From Roseateles sp. YR242 (lineage in GTDB: Bacteria; Pseudomonadota; Gammaproteobacteria; Burkholderiales; Burkholderiaceae_C): 64,000 nt of DNA. Positions 15,431 through 26,000 of the stretch are shown one piece after another. The stretch's first letter is position 1. Each line of letters begins with the position of its first letter. Where the stretch lies: the NCBI RefSeq assembly GCF_900109745.1, contig NZ_FOAV01000001.1, positions 434,001-498,000 of the forward strand. The letters are read 5' to 3'. A program made the position numbers and the translations under genes. The notes below the pieces were generated by a model that did not search any database, was not told the DNA's origin, and saw nothing but the letters and a program-made list of their open reading frames with translations.

Positions 15431-16471
15431 GTGTTCTCCATCCCAGACATTGAGCAACGCCTGAGCGCCCTGGGCGCCAACACCGCCCACCGCGAGCGGG
15501 TGCTGCGCCATTGGGTGCAGGCGCTGCCGCTTACCCAGGGCCGCCGAAAGCTGGACCATTTCCTGCCGCAGGCCGTGCGAGACGCCCTGCCCGAGCTCAT
15601 GGCCGACCTGGATGGACTGACCCGTCTCGTGGAAGAACACCCAGGTGCCGACGGCTCGGCCCGGCTGCTGGTGGCATTGCGGGATGGCCAGACGGTAGAG
15701 AGCGTGTTGCTGCCCCGTGACGGCCTGTGTGTATCCAGCCAGGTGGGTTGTGCGGTGGGCTGCCAGTTCTGCATGACCGGCCGGGATGGCCTGATCCGCC
15801 AGGTCAGCAGTGCCGAGATCGTGGCGCAGGTCGCGCTCGCGCGTCAGCGTCGCGCGGTGAAGAAGGTGGTTTTCATGGGCATGGGCGAGCCTTCGCACAA
15901 CCTGGAAGCGGTGATGGAGGCGATTCAGCTGCTGGGCACGGTGGGCAACATCGGCCACAAGAACTTGGTGTTCTCCACGGTGGGTGACCCGCGCGTGTTC
16001 GAACGGCTGGCCAGCGGGCCAGTCAAGCCGGCCCTGGCCTTGTCGCTGCACACCACCAAACCCGGGCTGCGTCGCGAGTTGCTGCCGCGCGCGTCCAGGT
16101 TGACGCCGCAGGAGATCGTGGAAGCGGGAGAACGTTATGCCCGTGAAACGGGCTACCCGATCCAGTACCAGTGGACCTTGCTGGACGGTGTGAACGACGG
16201 CGACGATGAACTCGACGCCATCGTGGCTCTGCTCAAAGGCAAGTACGGTGTGCTCAACATGATTCCTTACAACAGCGTGCCCGAACTTCCCTTCCAACGG
16301 CCGGAATGGGAGAAGGCACGCGACCTTGCTCGCCGTCTTCATCAACGAGGCGTCCTGACCAAGCTGAGAGATTCAGCCGGCCAGGACGTGGACGGCGGGT
16401 GTGGTCAGTTGAGGGCGCGAGCGGCGCCGCCGCAACGCGGCCGTACCATCCCGATCCAGTCAGCGGATTGA
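15431..16471 (+). CDS. RlmN-like radical SAM protein (23S rRNA methyltransferase family)
   Basis: This radical SAM enzyme of the RlmN/Cfr family has 346 residues from the GTG at 15431; a TTG at 15407 would give 354, and no clear ribosome site decides between them. Numbered from the TTG, the cluster motif CAVGCQFC supplies C115, C119 and C122. C108 in GLCVSSQVG matches the conserved Cys before the cluster, and C332 in VDGGCGQL matches the catalytic C-terminal Cys of RlmN. The GMGEPSHN motif and SLHTT also fit. All mechanistic residues are kept, so methylation of an RNA adenine is likely, but the N-terminal RNA-contact region is short and divergent. It is probably a paralogue beside a standard rlmN elsewhere, which I cannot see. 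Confidence 0.8.
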   Translation: MFSIPDIEQRLSALGANTAHRERVLRHWVQALPLTQGRRKLDHFLPQAVRDALPELMADLDGLTRLVEEHPGADGSARLLVALRDGQTVESVLLPRDGLCVSSQVGCAVGCQFCMTGRDGLIRQVSSAEIVAQVALARQRRAVKKVVFMGMGEPSHNLEAVMEAIQLLGTVGNIGHKNLVFSTVGDPRVFERLASGPVKPALALSLHTTKPGLRRELLPRASRLTPQEIVEAGERYARETGYPIQYQWTLLDGVNDGDDELDAIVALLKGKYGVLNMIPYNSVPELPFQRPEWEKARDLARRLHQRGVLTKLRDSAGQDVDGGCGQLRARAAPPQRGRTIPIQSAD

Positions 16472-16523
16472 TCAGCCGACTGATCAGCCGACCGACCCGC
16501 CAACACCCGCTGCGCGGCGATTT

Positions 16524-19500
16524 TCAGTTGCCGACCATTTCAAGGCGCGCCGCCGGCACATGGATACCAGCCCCCTGCACCACCAGACCGTCCGCCCTGG
16601 CGGTCCGGACCAGTTGCAAGTTGCCCAACCAACCGAACGGATGGGAAATGGCCGTGCCACCGACGCCGCCGCAAACGTCGGCATCGCCAGTGCAGAGCGT
16701 CCAGACATTGCCGCCTGGCAGCGGTGTGGGCAACGAGAGGGTGGTTGGCGCGGTCACAGACGCAACGCCGAGCACATAGTTGCCCGCATCCGCACCCTCA
16801 ATCCCCAGATCAGACAGAGTCACCGCCTGGCGCAGATTGGCCACCGGCCCCCACGTCAACTGGCCCGCCTTCACCTTGACTTGGTCACCGGCCAGCGCAT
16901 CCGTGTCGAGTGCAATGGAACCGGGGCGAAGATGCTTGTCGAAAGCAATTGACGCGGGTGCCGTGGCGATGAGTTGGCGCGGCGTGATCGACGCCTGCGT
17001 CTGCCACGAGGGTGCGTCCAGCACGTAGTTGCCGGCATCCTCGCCGGCCAACGCCCAGCCGCTGGCCGTCACGGTCTTGCCTTTGCCCGCGTTCTTGTCA
17101 GAGAAGTGACTGCTGCCGCCGGTCAACTGAATGCTGTCATCACCCAGCCGGTTGTCTTCGAATGTGATGGTGGCGTTGGTCCGGGCATCGTAGACCTTGT
17201 CCTGGGCCTTGATACTGACCTGGAGGGTCTTCGGTGTGATGGCGGCCCGCGTGGTCAACGGCGCATCCGAGACCACATAGTTACCAGCGTCCGCGCCTTT
17301 CACGGTGACCCCGGTGGCCGTCACGAGCTTGTCGCGCCCGGCGTTGCGGTCATCGAATTCGGCGGCGAGTGAGATGTTGAGCTGATCACCCGCCACGCGA
17401 TCGTCACCGCCAGCCGTCATGGACGCCAGCGTGGTCCGGTCATAGACCTTGTCGAGCGCCTTCAGGTCGTTCAAGGAGAGTACCCGCCGGTCAATGTTGG
17501 CCGTCGTGGTCATCCCGCCAGCATCGACCAGATAGTTGCCGGCGTCGCTACCGGTCAGCGATACGCCGGTAATGCCGACCACCTTGCCGGCACCCGCATT
17601 CTTGTTATCGAAACTCCCGGTGGCGGCCACCCGCAGGTCGTCGCCATGGACCCGGTCATCTCCGCCGAAGGACACCTGGGCGTCACGGTTTCCGTCGTAA
17701 ATCTTGTTGAGAGCCTTCAAGTCGCTCAAGGTCAGCCGACGCTGAGAAATGCTGGCGTCCGTGACGAGGCCAATGTGGCTCGTCACGTAGTTGTCGGCGT
17801 CGGCCCCGGAGAGCGAAACGCCGGTGATGCTGACGACTTTTCCGTTCCCGACGTTTTTCGTGTCGAAGCTGCCAGTGGCGGACACGCGCACGTCGTCGCC
17901 AACGAGTTGGTCGTTGCGACCGACGCTCACCAGGGCATCACGATTGCCATCGTAGACCTTGTCGAACGCCTTCAACTCACCCAGCGTCAGCTGACGTTTG
18001 GCGATGTCGGCCGTGGTCGTCAGGTTGCTTCTATCCACCACATAGTTGCCAGCATCGCTGCCCTCAACGACCAGTTGATCCACGCTGACTCGCTTGTTGA
18101 TACCTGCGTTCTTCGTGTCGAAACTGGCCGTTGTAACGAAGCGCAAATCATCTCCATAAACTCGGTCGTCTGCGCCGACGGTCACCTTGGCATCCCGGGT
18201 GGCGTCATAGATCTTGTTCATCGCCGACAGCTCGCTCAGCGTCAACAGACGTTTTTCGATATTGGCCGTCGTCGTCAGGTTGCTTCTATCCACCACATAG
18301 TTGCCACTGTCGCCACCCTCGACGACGAGGTGATCCACGCTGACCCGCTTGTTGATGCCCGCGTTCTTCGTGTCGAAACTGCCCGTTGTAACGAAGCTCA
18401 AATCGTCCCCGGAAACCCGGTCGTCTGCGCCGATGGTCACCTTGGCATCACGGGTGGCGTCATAGATCTTGTTCATCGCCGTCAGCTCGCTCAGCGTCAA
18501 CAGCCGCTTTGAGATCGTCGCCGATGTGGTGAGGCCGGCATAGTCCAGCTCATAGTTGTTGGCGTCATCTCCGCCCAAGGTCACGTGGCCAATGCTGACT
18601 GTCTTGTTGGCGCCCGCGTTCTTCGTGTCGAAACTGCCGGTCGCGTCAAAACGCAGGTCGTCGCCGTTGACCCGGTCGTCCCTGCCGATGGAGACCGCCG
18701 CGTCGCGGTTCCCGTCATAGACCTTGTCGAGCGCGGTCAGCTCGCCCAGGGTCAGGAGACGTTTGGTGATGCTGGCGCTGGTCGTCACGCCAGAGACATC
18801 CAGCTCATAGTTGCCCGCATCAGCACCCGACAGCGCACCATTCACCGTCACCGTCTTGTTGTTGGCGACATTCTTGTCGTTGAACGACGCATTGATCTGA
18901 ACGCCCAGATCGTCGCCAGAAATGCGGTTGCCCAAACCTGCCGACGCGCTCGCAGTGGTGGTGCCGTCGTAGACCTTGTCAAGCGCGCTCACCTGGGTCA
19001 GGGTCAACTTCCTGCGGCTGATGTCGGCCACGCCTGTCACATCCAGCGCCTTATCGGCCTTCATCAGCGCGGAGGTACGGGAAGGCGTCGTTTCATCAAA
19101 TCCGCTTAACAGCATCTGGCCTGCCACCGCCTTGCCATTGCCTGCATTCTTGTCAGCAAATGCCGCATCGGATGTCAGGACCAGATTGCTGAGACTGAGG
19201 TCCAGTGCATCCACAGAAAGGTTGCTCGCTGTCGCTGCGGTGGTTCCATCGTAGACCTTGCCGTCGATGGTTGCCGAGGCAACGAAGCGGCCCGACGCCA
19301 CACTCAGATCGGAAGCCTTTACGTTCGCCAGCTTGATGGTGCCAGCACCGGACGCTGTTGTCGCGCCGCCCGCCATGGTGAACGTGGCGAGGCCATTCGT
19401 CGACAGCGCGGTACCTGCTCGCATGGCCAAGTTTCCTACACCTGCTTCACGCAGTGTGAGAAGGTCCTGGTCCTGCGCGTTGGCCGTCAGGTGCACCGAC

Positions 19501-21017
19501 GCGTCCGCGCTGGCGATCGATGCGTCCACCAGCAATGAGCGTCCAGCCGTCAGCGCGAGGCTACCTTTGCCGCCAGTGGGCTGGGCCTGGGCCTGGGCCT
19601 GGGCCTGGATCGCCGAGCTGACAGTGAGGTCGTTGCCGGCGCGCAACTGCAGATCATGTCCTTCATGCAGCCAACCGGCGACCTGCGAACCCTTGAGCGA
19701 ACTGGCGTTGTCAGCGCCCACCGTCAAATTCTTGGCGGTCAGCGTCAATGCGCCGCCGGCGCTCGGCGCATGGGATGCCTTCAGTATGCCGTCAGCCAGG
19801 TTCAACGCACCGCCCGAGCGGATATTCACCTTGCCGCCCAGGCCCTGATCCCGCCCAACAGCCATTACCGAGCCGTCCACGCTCACCGTGCTACCCGCGT
19901 TGAGACTCACCGTTCCGCCGTCTTGGCCCGACGCGGAGACCGCGCCCGACGACGCCAGATAGATGCCTTCTTCGGCATTCGCCTTGATGGTTCCTCCGCG
20001 GTTGCTATCGCCATTCGCCAACCATTCGCCGCCGATGTTGATGGTCTTTCCTTGAACCTCGACCGTGCCCCCGGAACTCCCACTGGAGGCATCCAGGGTG
20101 CCTCCAGCGCTGACGGTGCCGCCCGGGGCCGTCAGCATGACTTGCCCGCCAGGTCCATATCCCACGTTTTCCGCGCTCAGAATGCCGGATTGATTGATGA
20201 CGGCGGCATTGAGCTGACTCAACCCCCGCGCCGAAAGGATCACCACGCCCCCACTGGCATAGGCACTGCCGCTATTGGTGATCGCAGCGTCCGCCGCGCC
20301 GCCGTTGATCTGCAACTTGACCGGACCGCCAAGCGCCAGCGTGACATCGCTGCCGGCCCCCATGGCCACCACACCGCCCTGCCCCGCGTGCACTGAGCCA
20401 CTGTTGGTGACACTCTTTCCGATCAGTGCGACGTAGGCCGCTTCTCCAGTCGCGGAGGCGGAGATTGCGCCAGCATTTTCGACCGTCGCGGTCGAGCTGC
20501 CAGAAAAACGGAATTTGCCGCGCTGGAAATCATCATCCTTGATATCCAGGGTGGAGGCCACCAGACCGCCCACGTTCACACTGGCGCCGTTGCCAAACAG
20601 AACACCGTTCGGGTTGATCAGGAAGATTTGGCCGTTGCTGATCAGACTGCCCGCAATCGAGCTGCCTTCGGTCCCGGTGACCCTGTTCAAGGCCACGGAC
20701 TTCGTGGTGGGCTGCTGGAAGGAGACCGAACTTGTTTTGTCAATGTTGAAGCTCGCCCAGTTGATGACGAGCTTGTCGACGTTCTGTTTGATCACCATCG
20801 AGTTCGCGGCCGTGTCGATGGTGGCATGGCTCGCCGTGAAGCTGGGATTGGTAGGCAGGGCAACCTGCGCCACCGCCTGACTCATCAGAGAGAGCGCAAA
20901 CATCCCGCCGGCGCACGAGCTGGCGCTCAGGACGCTTCGCCGGGCCGCTACCCTGGGAGAAGGCAGCGGATAAGAAACGCGAGCATCGCTGATTCGATGG
21001 GGGGTAAGACGATTCAT
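16524..21017 (-). CDS. Two-partner secretion exoprotein (TpsA) with YDG repeats
   Basis: This large secreted filamentous-haemagglutinin-type protein has about 1,497 residues. The start at 21017 (MNRLTPHR) has AAAGG about 8 bases upstream; an in-frame ATG five codons earlier is less good. A long signal peptide ends near SQAVAQV. The TPS domain follows (INWASFNIDKTSSVSFQQP, LNRVTGTEGSSIAGSL, and the hallmark INPNGVLFGNGASVNVGGLV), then a beta-helix-like Gly/Ser-rich stretch to about residue 560. Nine YDG repeats of about 85 residues come next, then a short tail with two Cys. The partner transporter gene lies 41 bases upstream, so secretion through it is expected. Adhesion or interbacterial contact is the usual role, and no toxin domain is seen at the C-terminus. 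Confidence 0.9.
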   Translation of the reverse strand: MNRLTPHRISDARVSYPLPSPRVAARRSVLSASSCAGGMFALSLMSQAVAQVALPTNPSFTASHATIDTAANSMVIKQNVDKLVINWASFNIDKTSSVSFQQPTTKSVALNRVTGTEGSSIAGSLISNGQIFLINPNGVLFGNGASVNVGGLVASTLDIKDDDFQRGKFRFSGSSTATVENAGAISASATGEAAYVALIGKSVTNSGSVHAGQGGVVAMGAGSDVTLALGGPVKLQINGGAADAAITNSGSAYASGGVVILSARGLSQLNAAVINQSGILSAENVGYGPGGQVMLTAPGGTVSAGGTLDASSGSSGGTVEVQGKTINIGGEWLANGDSNRGGTIKANAEEGIYLASSGAVSASGQDGGTVSLNAGSTVSVDGSVMAVGRDQGLGGKVNIRSGGALNLADGILKASHAPSAGGALTLTAKNLTVGADNASSLKGSQVAGWLHEGHDLQLRAGNDLTVSSAIQAQAQAQAQPTGGKGSLALTAGRSLLVDASIASADASVHLTANAQDQDLLTLREAGVGNLAMRAGTALSTNGLATFTMAGGATTASGAGTIKLANVKASDLSVASGRFVASATIDGKVYDGTTAATASNLSVDALDLSLSNLVLTSDAAFADKNAGNGKAVAGQMLLSGFDETTPSRTSALMKADKALDVTGVADISRRKLTLTQVSALDKVYDGTTTASASAGLGNRISGDDLGVQINASFNDKNVANNKTVTVNGALSGADAGNYELDVSGVTTSASITKRLLTLGELTALDKVYDGNRDAAVSIGRDDRVNGDDLRFDATGSFDTKNAGANKTVSIGHVTLGGDDANNYELDYAGLTTSATISKRLLTLSELTAMNKIYDATRDAKVTIGADDRVSGDDLSFVTTGSFDTKNAGINKRVSVDHLVVEGGDSGNYVVDRSNLTTTANIEKRLLTLSELSAMNKIYDATRDAKVTVGADDRVYGDDLRFVTTASFDTKNAGINKRVSVDQLVVEGSDAGNYVVDRSNLTTTADIAKRQLTLGELKAFDKVYDGNRDALVSVGRNDQLVGDDVRVSATGSFDTKNVGNGKVVSITGVSLSGADADNYVTSHIGLVTDASISQRRLTLSDLKALNKIYDGNRDAQVSFGGDDRVHGDDLRVAATGSFDNKNAGAGKVVGITGVSLTGSDAGNYLVDAGGMTTTANIDRRVLSLNDLKALDKVYDRTTLASMTAGGDDRVAGDQLNISLAAEFDDRNAGRDKLVTATGVTVKGADAGNYVVSDAPLTTRAAITPKTLQVSIKAQDKVYDARTNATITFEDNRLGDDSIQLTGGSSHFSDKNAGKGKTVTASGWALAGEDAGNYVLDAPSWQTQASITPRQLIATAPASIAFDKHLRPGSIALDTDALAGDQVKVKAGQLTWGPVANLRQAVTLSDLGIEGADAGNYVLGVASVTAPTTLSLPTPLPGGNVWTLCTGDADVCGGVGGTAISHPFGWLGNLQLVRTARADGLVVQGAGIHVPAARLEMVGN
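16985..19280 (-). repeat. Nine YDG-domain repeats within the exoprotein gene
   Basis: Each unit begins with K-[VI]-Y-D (for example DKVYDGNRDA or NKIYDATRDA) and contains F-x-[DN]-K-N-[AV]-G and GADAGNY-type motifs before a short T-x-x-I-x-x-R-x-L-T-L linker. Units around 18,207 and 18,462 are exactly 255 bp apart and nearly identical in DNA, implying recent duplication or gene conversion. A tenth, decayed unit without KVYD lies at the C-terminal end. Confidence 0.85.
19581..19608. repeat. Hexamer tandem repeat (CTGGGC x4.7) in the exoprotein gene
   Basis: Four full copies and a partial copy of a 6-bp unit encode alternating Ala-Gln in the exoprotein. Slippage would add or remove two residues without shifting the frame, so it can vary length but not switch the gene off. 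Confidence 0.8.
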
Positions 21018-21058
21018 CGTATGGCCTTTCATGAAGAGAAATGAGAAAAGCGTTGGTG

Positions 21059-22786
21059 TCAGAGTCGATAGCCAAGGCTGACCCAGAACTGGATCGGGTT
21101 GCGGGAGGAGTCGGCGTCCGCGACCTGACTGTCCTTGCCGATGCGCCAGCCCGCCGTACCTTCCAGCTGCCAGGGGCCTTTCGACATGCGCAGGCCGATG
21201 CCCGCACCTGCCAAGGTGCGCTCATTGAAGCCCGGCGCCCACGGCTTGTGATTGAACTGGACATGTCCCGCATCGGCGAATACGAAGGGCTGGAAATCCC
21301 CCATGCGTCGGCGCAGTTCCACTTGCGCCAGGACACCGTCGTCGCCAGCGCCCTCAGACGCTGGCCAGGCGCGCACGCCCGAAGCACCACCCAGAACAAA
21401 CTTCTTGGATGGGTCCAGATTTCGATCCGCCAGTTGCCCGGAGACATGGCCGTAGAGCGCCCACTCGCCCATGGGCCGAGAGGCCGAGGCATCAAAGCTG
21501 GTCAGCAGGTAAGTGCCGGCCGTGCGCGCGCTGTAGGCGTCAATCAGTTGTGAAGACTCGTCCCCCAATCGGGTCCGGCCCACTTCCGCCGAGAGACGTC
21601 CCCATAGGCTGCCGCCGCCAGCAAACCAGTGCGACATCTGAAGCGAATTGGTCCAGGCCACATTGCTGCGCCGGTCCTCCGTCTCGAACAGCCCTTGCCG
21701 GTTGGTGATGCGCTGCCCCTGGATGCCCGACTGCCACTCCGAGCGGTCACGCGTGGAGACCTGCAAGGGGATCGAGAATGTGGCGCCCAGGCTGGTGACC
21801 TTGCCACTGGCCTCGAGAATGTCGAATTCCTTGCCCAGTTGATATTCGCTGGTGCCGACCGACAGGTTGAGCCGCACGCCGCGCGCGCCCAGCGGTACAC
21901 CATAGGACAGGCTGCCTTGCCCGCCGCCCTCATTGCTGGTGCCCGCAGCGAGACTCAGCCGATCCCCCAGCATCAGCAAGCGGTCCATGTACACGGTGCC
22001 CACCACCCGGGTTCGGCCCGCATAACGATTGCCGTAGTTATCGACACGCATCTCCCCGCCCCACCCGCGGGTGGGTGTCACCTCCACCGTCACGTCGGCG
22101 TCTCCGGGATTGGCACCTGGCGAAACGGTGGCTGCGGAGGCAACGCCGGGTTGCTCGGAGAGCAGCAGCATCTGTCTTTCCAGCTCGGGGCCGATGGGGC
22201 TTCCGGGCCGCAGCGGAGCCATCCACTTCGCGGCATCCGCAGCCAGGGCCCCCTGTGCCTGCACGCTGCCGTAGCGCCCTTCGACGACACGCACGTGCAA
22301 CTCTCCGGTGCTGAGATCCTGCGGCGGCAGATACGCCACGGCGAACGGGCGCCCGGCCTTCTGCACGGCCGCCTGAACCACGGCGGCCACTTCCTTCATC
22401 TGTTTCAAGGTCAGGGGCTCATCCCCGACCAACGAGAAGTTTTCGTCCCATGCCTCCTGCGAGATCAAAGTACTGCCCTCCACCACCACACGGCTGATGG
22501 GAATGGCGCGCTCACGGCCGGTCGGGCCGTCCTTGGGCTGCATGCGGCCATCGGCAGGTCTCAGGATTTCGGCGGGGCGACGGGGTTCGGACGCGGGCGT
22601 CCGGTCCTGCTGCAACAGGCCTGCGTCAGGTGGCCGGACCTGAGCGTGCCCCAACCCTGCGGACCCGACCAGCACCAGCGCGGCCATGGCCGTCAGCCGG
22701 GGCTGGCGGCGAGATGGGAGGCGCCGCGTCGCTGCGGCAAGGGGCGCGACATGACCTGGCCGGCGTGTAGGGATAGTGAATTTCAC
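21059..22786 (-). CDS. Two-partner secretion outer-membrane transporter (TpsB, ShlB/FhaC family)
   Basis: This Omp85-superfamily outer-membrane pore exports the adjacent TpsA exoprotein. I place the start at the GTG at 22786 (MKFTIPTRR), giving 575 residues with a signal peptide ending at GSAGLGHAQ; the frame stays open upstream, so the start is uncertain. A POTRA_2-type domain follows (IPISRVVVEGSTLI, YLPPQDLSTGELHVRVVEGR), then the 16-strand barrel. The conserved L6-loop motif appears as VLGGASGVRAWPASEG. The last residues, FWVSLGYRL, form the closing strand. It is immediately upstream of tpsA on the same strand, so the two form an operon. Confidence 0.9.
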   Translation of the reverse strand: MKFTIPTRRPGHVAPLAAATRRLPSRRQPRLTAMAALVLVGSAGLGHAQVRPPDAGLLQQDRTPASEPRRPAEILRPADGRMQPKDGPTGRERAIPISRVVVEGSTLISQEAWDENFSLVGDEPLTLKQMKEVAAVVQAAVQKAGRPFAVAYLPPQDLSTGELHVRVVEGRYGSVQAQGALAADAAKWMAPLRPGSPIGPELERQMLLLSEQPGVASAATVSPGANPGDADVTVEVTPTRGWGGEMRVDNYGNRYAGRTRVVGTVYMDRLLMLGDRLSLAAGTSNEGGGQGSLSYGVPLGARGVRLNLSVGTSEYQLGKEFDILEASGKVTSLGATFSIPLQVSTRDRSEWQSGIQGQRITNRQGLFETEDRRSNVAWTNSLQMSHWFAGGGSLWGRLSAEVGRTRLGDESSQLIDAYSARTAGTYLLTSFDASASRPMGEWALYGHVSGQLADRNLDPSKKFVLGGASGVRAWPASEGAGDDGVLAQVELRRRMGDFQPFVFADAGHVQFNHKPWAPGFNERTLAGAGIGLRMSKGPWQLEGTAGWRIGKDSQVADADSSRNPIQFWVSLGYRL

Positions 22787-23030
22787 GATAGTGACGCGCT
22801 GAGTTGTTGGAGTGCGCCATTCTTGAAACTCCCCCCCGGTTTGCCCAATCGCCTCCTTCAGCGAGAAGCCAAAGTCGCCCACCCCGTTTGAGTGAACGTC
22901 CCCCCAAGGCACAGCAGGAACTCCATCCAAAGTACGACGACGCAGTTCTCGCCCTCCCCCGCACGCCGGTTGCCCACACTCCCTACAATCCCACCAAGCC
23001 CCCTTCCGGGGCTGTCTTCATTTGTGCGCC

Positions 23031-26000
23031 ATGCAGCTCTCCCCCATCGCCCCCGGCAAACGCTTTACTCAGCCCCGCCCGATCGGCTCCGCCGACGCCC
23101 TGCTGCTGGCCGCCTTTGTGCAGCAGCAACTGGCTGCGGGCCGGCTGACGGTGGTGGTCACCGCCGAGCCCGGCGACACACAGCGTCTTGAAGACGAGCT
23201 GAAGTTCTTCGCGCCCGGCCTGCGCGTGGCGGTGTTCCCGGACTGGGAGACACTGCCCTACGACAATTTCAGCCCTCACCAGGACCTGATCTCCGAACGG
23301 CTGGCCACGCTGTGGCGCCTGCTGCAGGCCAACGACAAGGCCGTGGCGGACCGCGACCTGGACGTCGTGGTGCTGCCGGCCACCACCGCCCTCACCCGGC
23401 TGGCACCGCCCTCCTTCCTGGCGGCCACCACCTTCAACTTCCGGCAGAAGCAGCGCCTGGACGAATCCGCGCTCAAGCAACAGTTGACCCTGGGTGGCTA
23501 CCAGCACGTCAGCCAGGTGGTGTCGCCCGGTGAATACGCCGTGCGCGGCGGCCTGATTGACCTGTTCCCCATGGGTTCGACCGTCCCCTACCGTGTGGAT
23601 CTGTTCGGTGACGAGGTGGACTCCATCCGTGTCTTCGACCCGGACAGCCAGCGCAGCCTCTACCCCGTGCCCGACGTGCGCCTGCTGCCGGGCCGCGAGT
23701 TCCCGATGGACGAGGCCTCACGCAAGGCCTTCCGGGCCCGCTGGCGCGAGAAGATGGACGGCGACCCCACCCGTTCGCGCATCTACAAGGACATCGACAC
23801 CGGCCTGGCCACAGCCGGCATCGAGTACTACCTGCCGCTTTTCTTCGACCAGGTGGCCAGCCTGTTCGACTACCTGCCCGCCGAGGCCGGCGTGGTGCTG
23901 CATGGCGAGGTGGACGAAGCGCTGCAGCGTTTCTGGACGGACACACGCGAGCGCCATCGCTTCCTGCAGCACGATCCGGAACGCCCCATCCTGCCGCCCG
24001 AGGAAATCTTCCTCCGGCCCGAAGACTTCTTTGGTGCCACGCACCGCCACGCGGTGCTGTCGGTGCGCGGCCGCGAGGCGGTCGATTACGCCCGGCCGCT
24101 GCCGGATGTCAGCGTGGAGCGTGGCGCCCAGGAGCCATTGGCGCGCCTGTCCAGCCACCTGACGAGCACCTCGCACCGTGTGCTGCTGCTGGCCGAGAGC
24201 GAAGGCCGCCGCGAAAGCCTGCTGGAGTTGCTGCGCGACAACAAGATCGACCCACCGTCTGTCAAGGATCTGGCCGAGTTCCTGGCAGGCGATGAGCGCT
24301 TTGCCATCACGGCCGCGCCGCTGGCCGCCGGCTTCAGCTGGGTGAACCCAGCCATCCCCGGCCAGCCGATGGCCGCTGCCGGAACGGATGCCGAGCCGCG
24401 CATCCTCCAGCTCTTCACCGAAACCGAACTCTTTGCCACCACCCCGACCACGCGGCGCCGCCGCAAGCAGGAGCAAGTCAGTGACGTCAATGCACTGATC
24501 AAGGACCTCTCAGAACTCAAGGTCGGGGATCCGGTGGTGCACACCAGCCACGGCATTGGCCGCTACCTGGGGCTGATCAACATTGATCTGGGTGAGGGCC
24601 CCAGCGAATTCCTGCATCTGGAATACGCGGACAAGGCCACGCTGTACGTCCCCGTGGCCCAGCTCCACCTCATCAGCCGCTACACCGGCGTGAGCCCGGA
24701 GGAGGCCCCGCTGCACCGGCTGGGCTCCGGCCAGTGGGACAAGGCCCGGCGCAAGGCGGCCGAGCAGGTGCGGGACACAGCGGCGGAACTCCTCAACATC
24801 TATGCGCGCCGCGCTGCACGCGAGGGCCACGCCTTCCGTTATTCACCGCACGACTACGAGGCCTTTGCCGCGAGTTTCGGCTTCGAGGAAACGCCGGACC
24901 AGCGGGCCGCCATCCATGCCGTGATCCAGGACATGATCAGCCCCCGCCCCATGGACCGGCTGGTCTGCGGCGATGTGGGCTTTGGCAAGACCGAGGTGGC
25001 CCTGCGCGCCGCGTTCGTGGCGGTGATGGGCGGCAAGCAGGTCGCCGTGCTGGCGCCCACCACGTTGCTGGCCGAACAGCACTTCCAGAACATTGCGGAC
25101 CGCTTCGGCCGATGGCCGGTGAAGGTGGCCGAGATGAGCCGCTTCCGCTCCGCCAAGGAGATCAAGGCGGCCATGGAGGGGCTGGCCGACGGCTCCATCG
25201 ACATCGTCATCGGCACCCACAAGCTGCTTTCGGCCGACGTGAAATTCAAGCGCCTGGGCCTGCTCGTCATCGATGAGGAGCACCGCTTTGGTGTCCGCCA
25301 CAAGGAGGCGATGAAGGCCATGCGCGCCGAGGTGGATGTGCTCACCCTCACCGCCACGCCCATCCCGCGTACGCTGGGCATGGCGCTGGAGGGTTTGCGC
25401 GACCTCAGCGTCATCGCCACCGCGCCGCAGCGGCGCCTGGCCATCAAAACCTTTGTACGCAGCGAACACAGCGGCACCATTCGCGAGGCCGTGCTGCGAG
25501 AACTCAAGCGTGGCGGCCAGGTCTACTTCCTGCATAACGAGGTGGAGACCATCGAGAACCGCCGCATGAAGCTGGCGGAACTGCTGCCGGAGGCCCGCAT
25601 CGTTGTGGCCCACGGCCAGATGCCGGAGCGCGAGCTGGAACGTGTGATGCGTGAGTTCGTGGGGGGCAAGCACAACCTGCTGCTGTGCTCCACCATCATC
25701 GAAACCGGCATTGACGTGCCCAGCGCCAACACCATCGTGATCAGCCGTGCCGACAAGTTCGGCCTCGCGCAGCTGCATCAGCTGCGCGGCCGGGTCGGAC
25801 GCTCGCACCACCAGGCCTATGCCTATCTGATGGTGCCGGACATCGAAGGCCTGACCAAGCAGGCCGCCCAGCGCCTGGAAGCCATCCAGAACATGGAAGA
25901 GCTGGGCTCGGGCTTCTACCTCGCCATGCACGACCTGGAGATTCGGGGTGCCGGTGAAGTGCTGGGAGAGAACCAGAGCGGCAACATGATGGAGGTGGGC

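Noticed and set aside
17900..18800. Regular repeats considered as a CRISPR array
   Set aside because: The repeats are protein-coding, 255 bp long and without unique short spacers. No CRISPR array or cas gene is present in the window.
16560..21044. Several plus-strand frames opposite the exoprotein gene
   Set aside because: They mirror the YDG repeats (repeated VDLVERLQLTQ-like strings) and have no independent signals.
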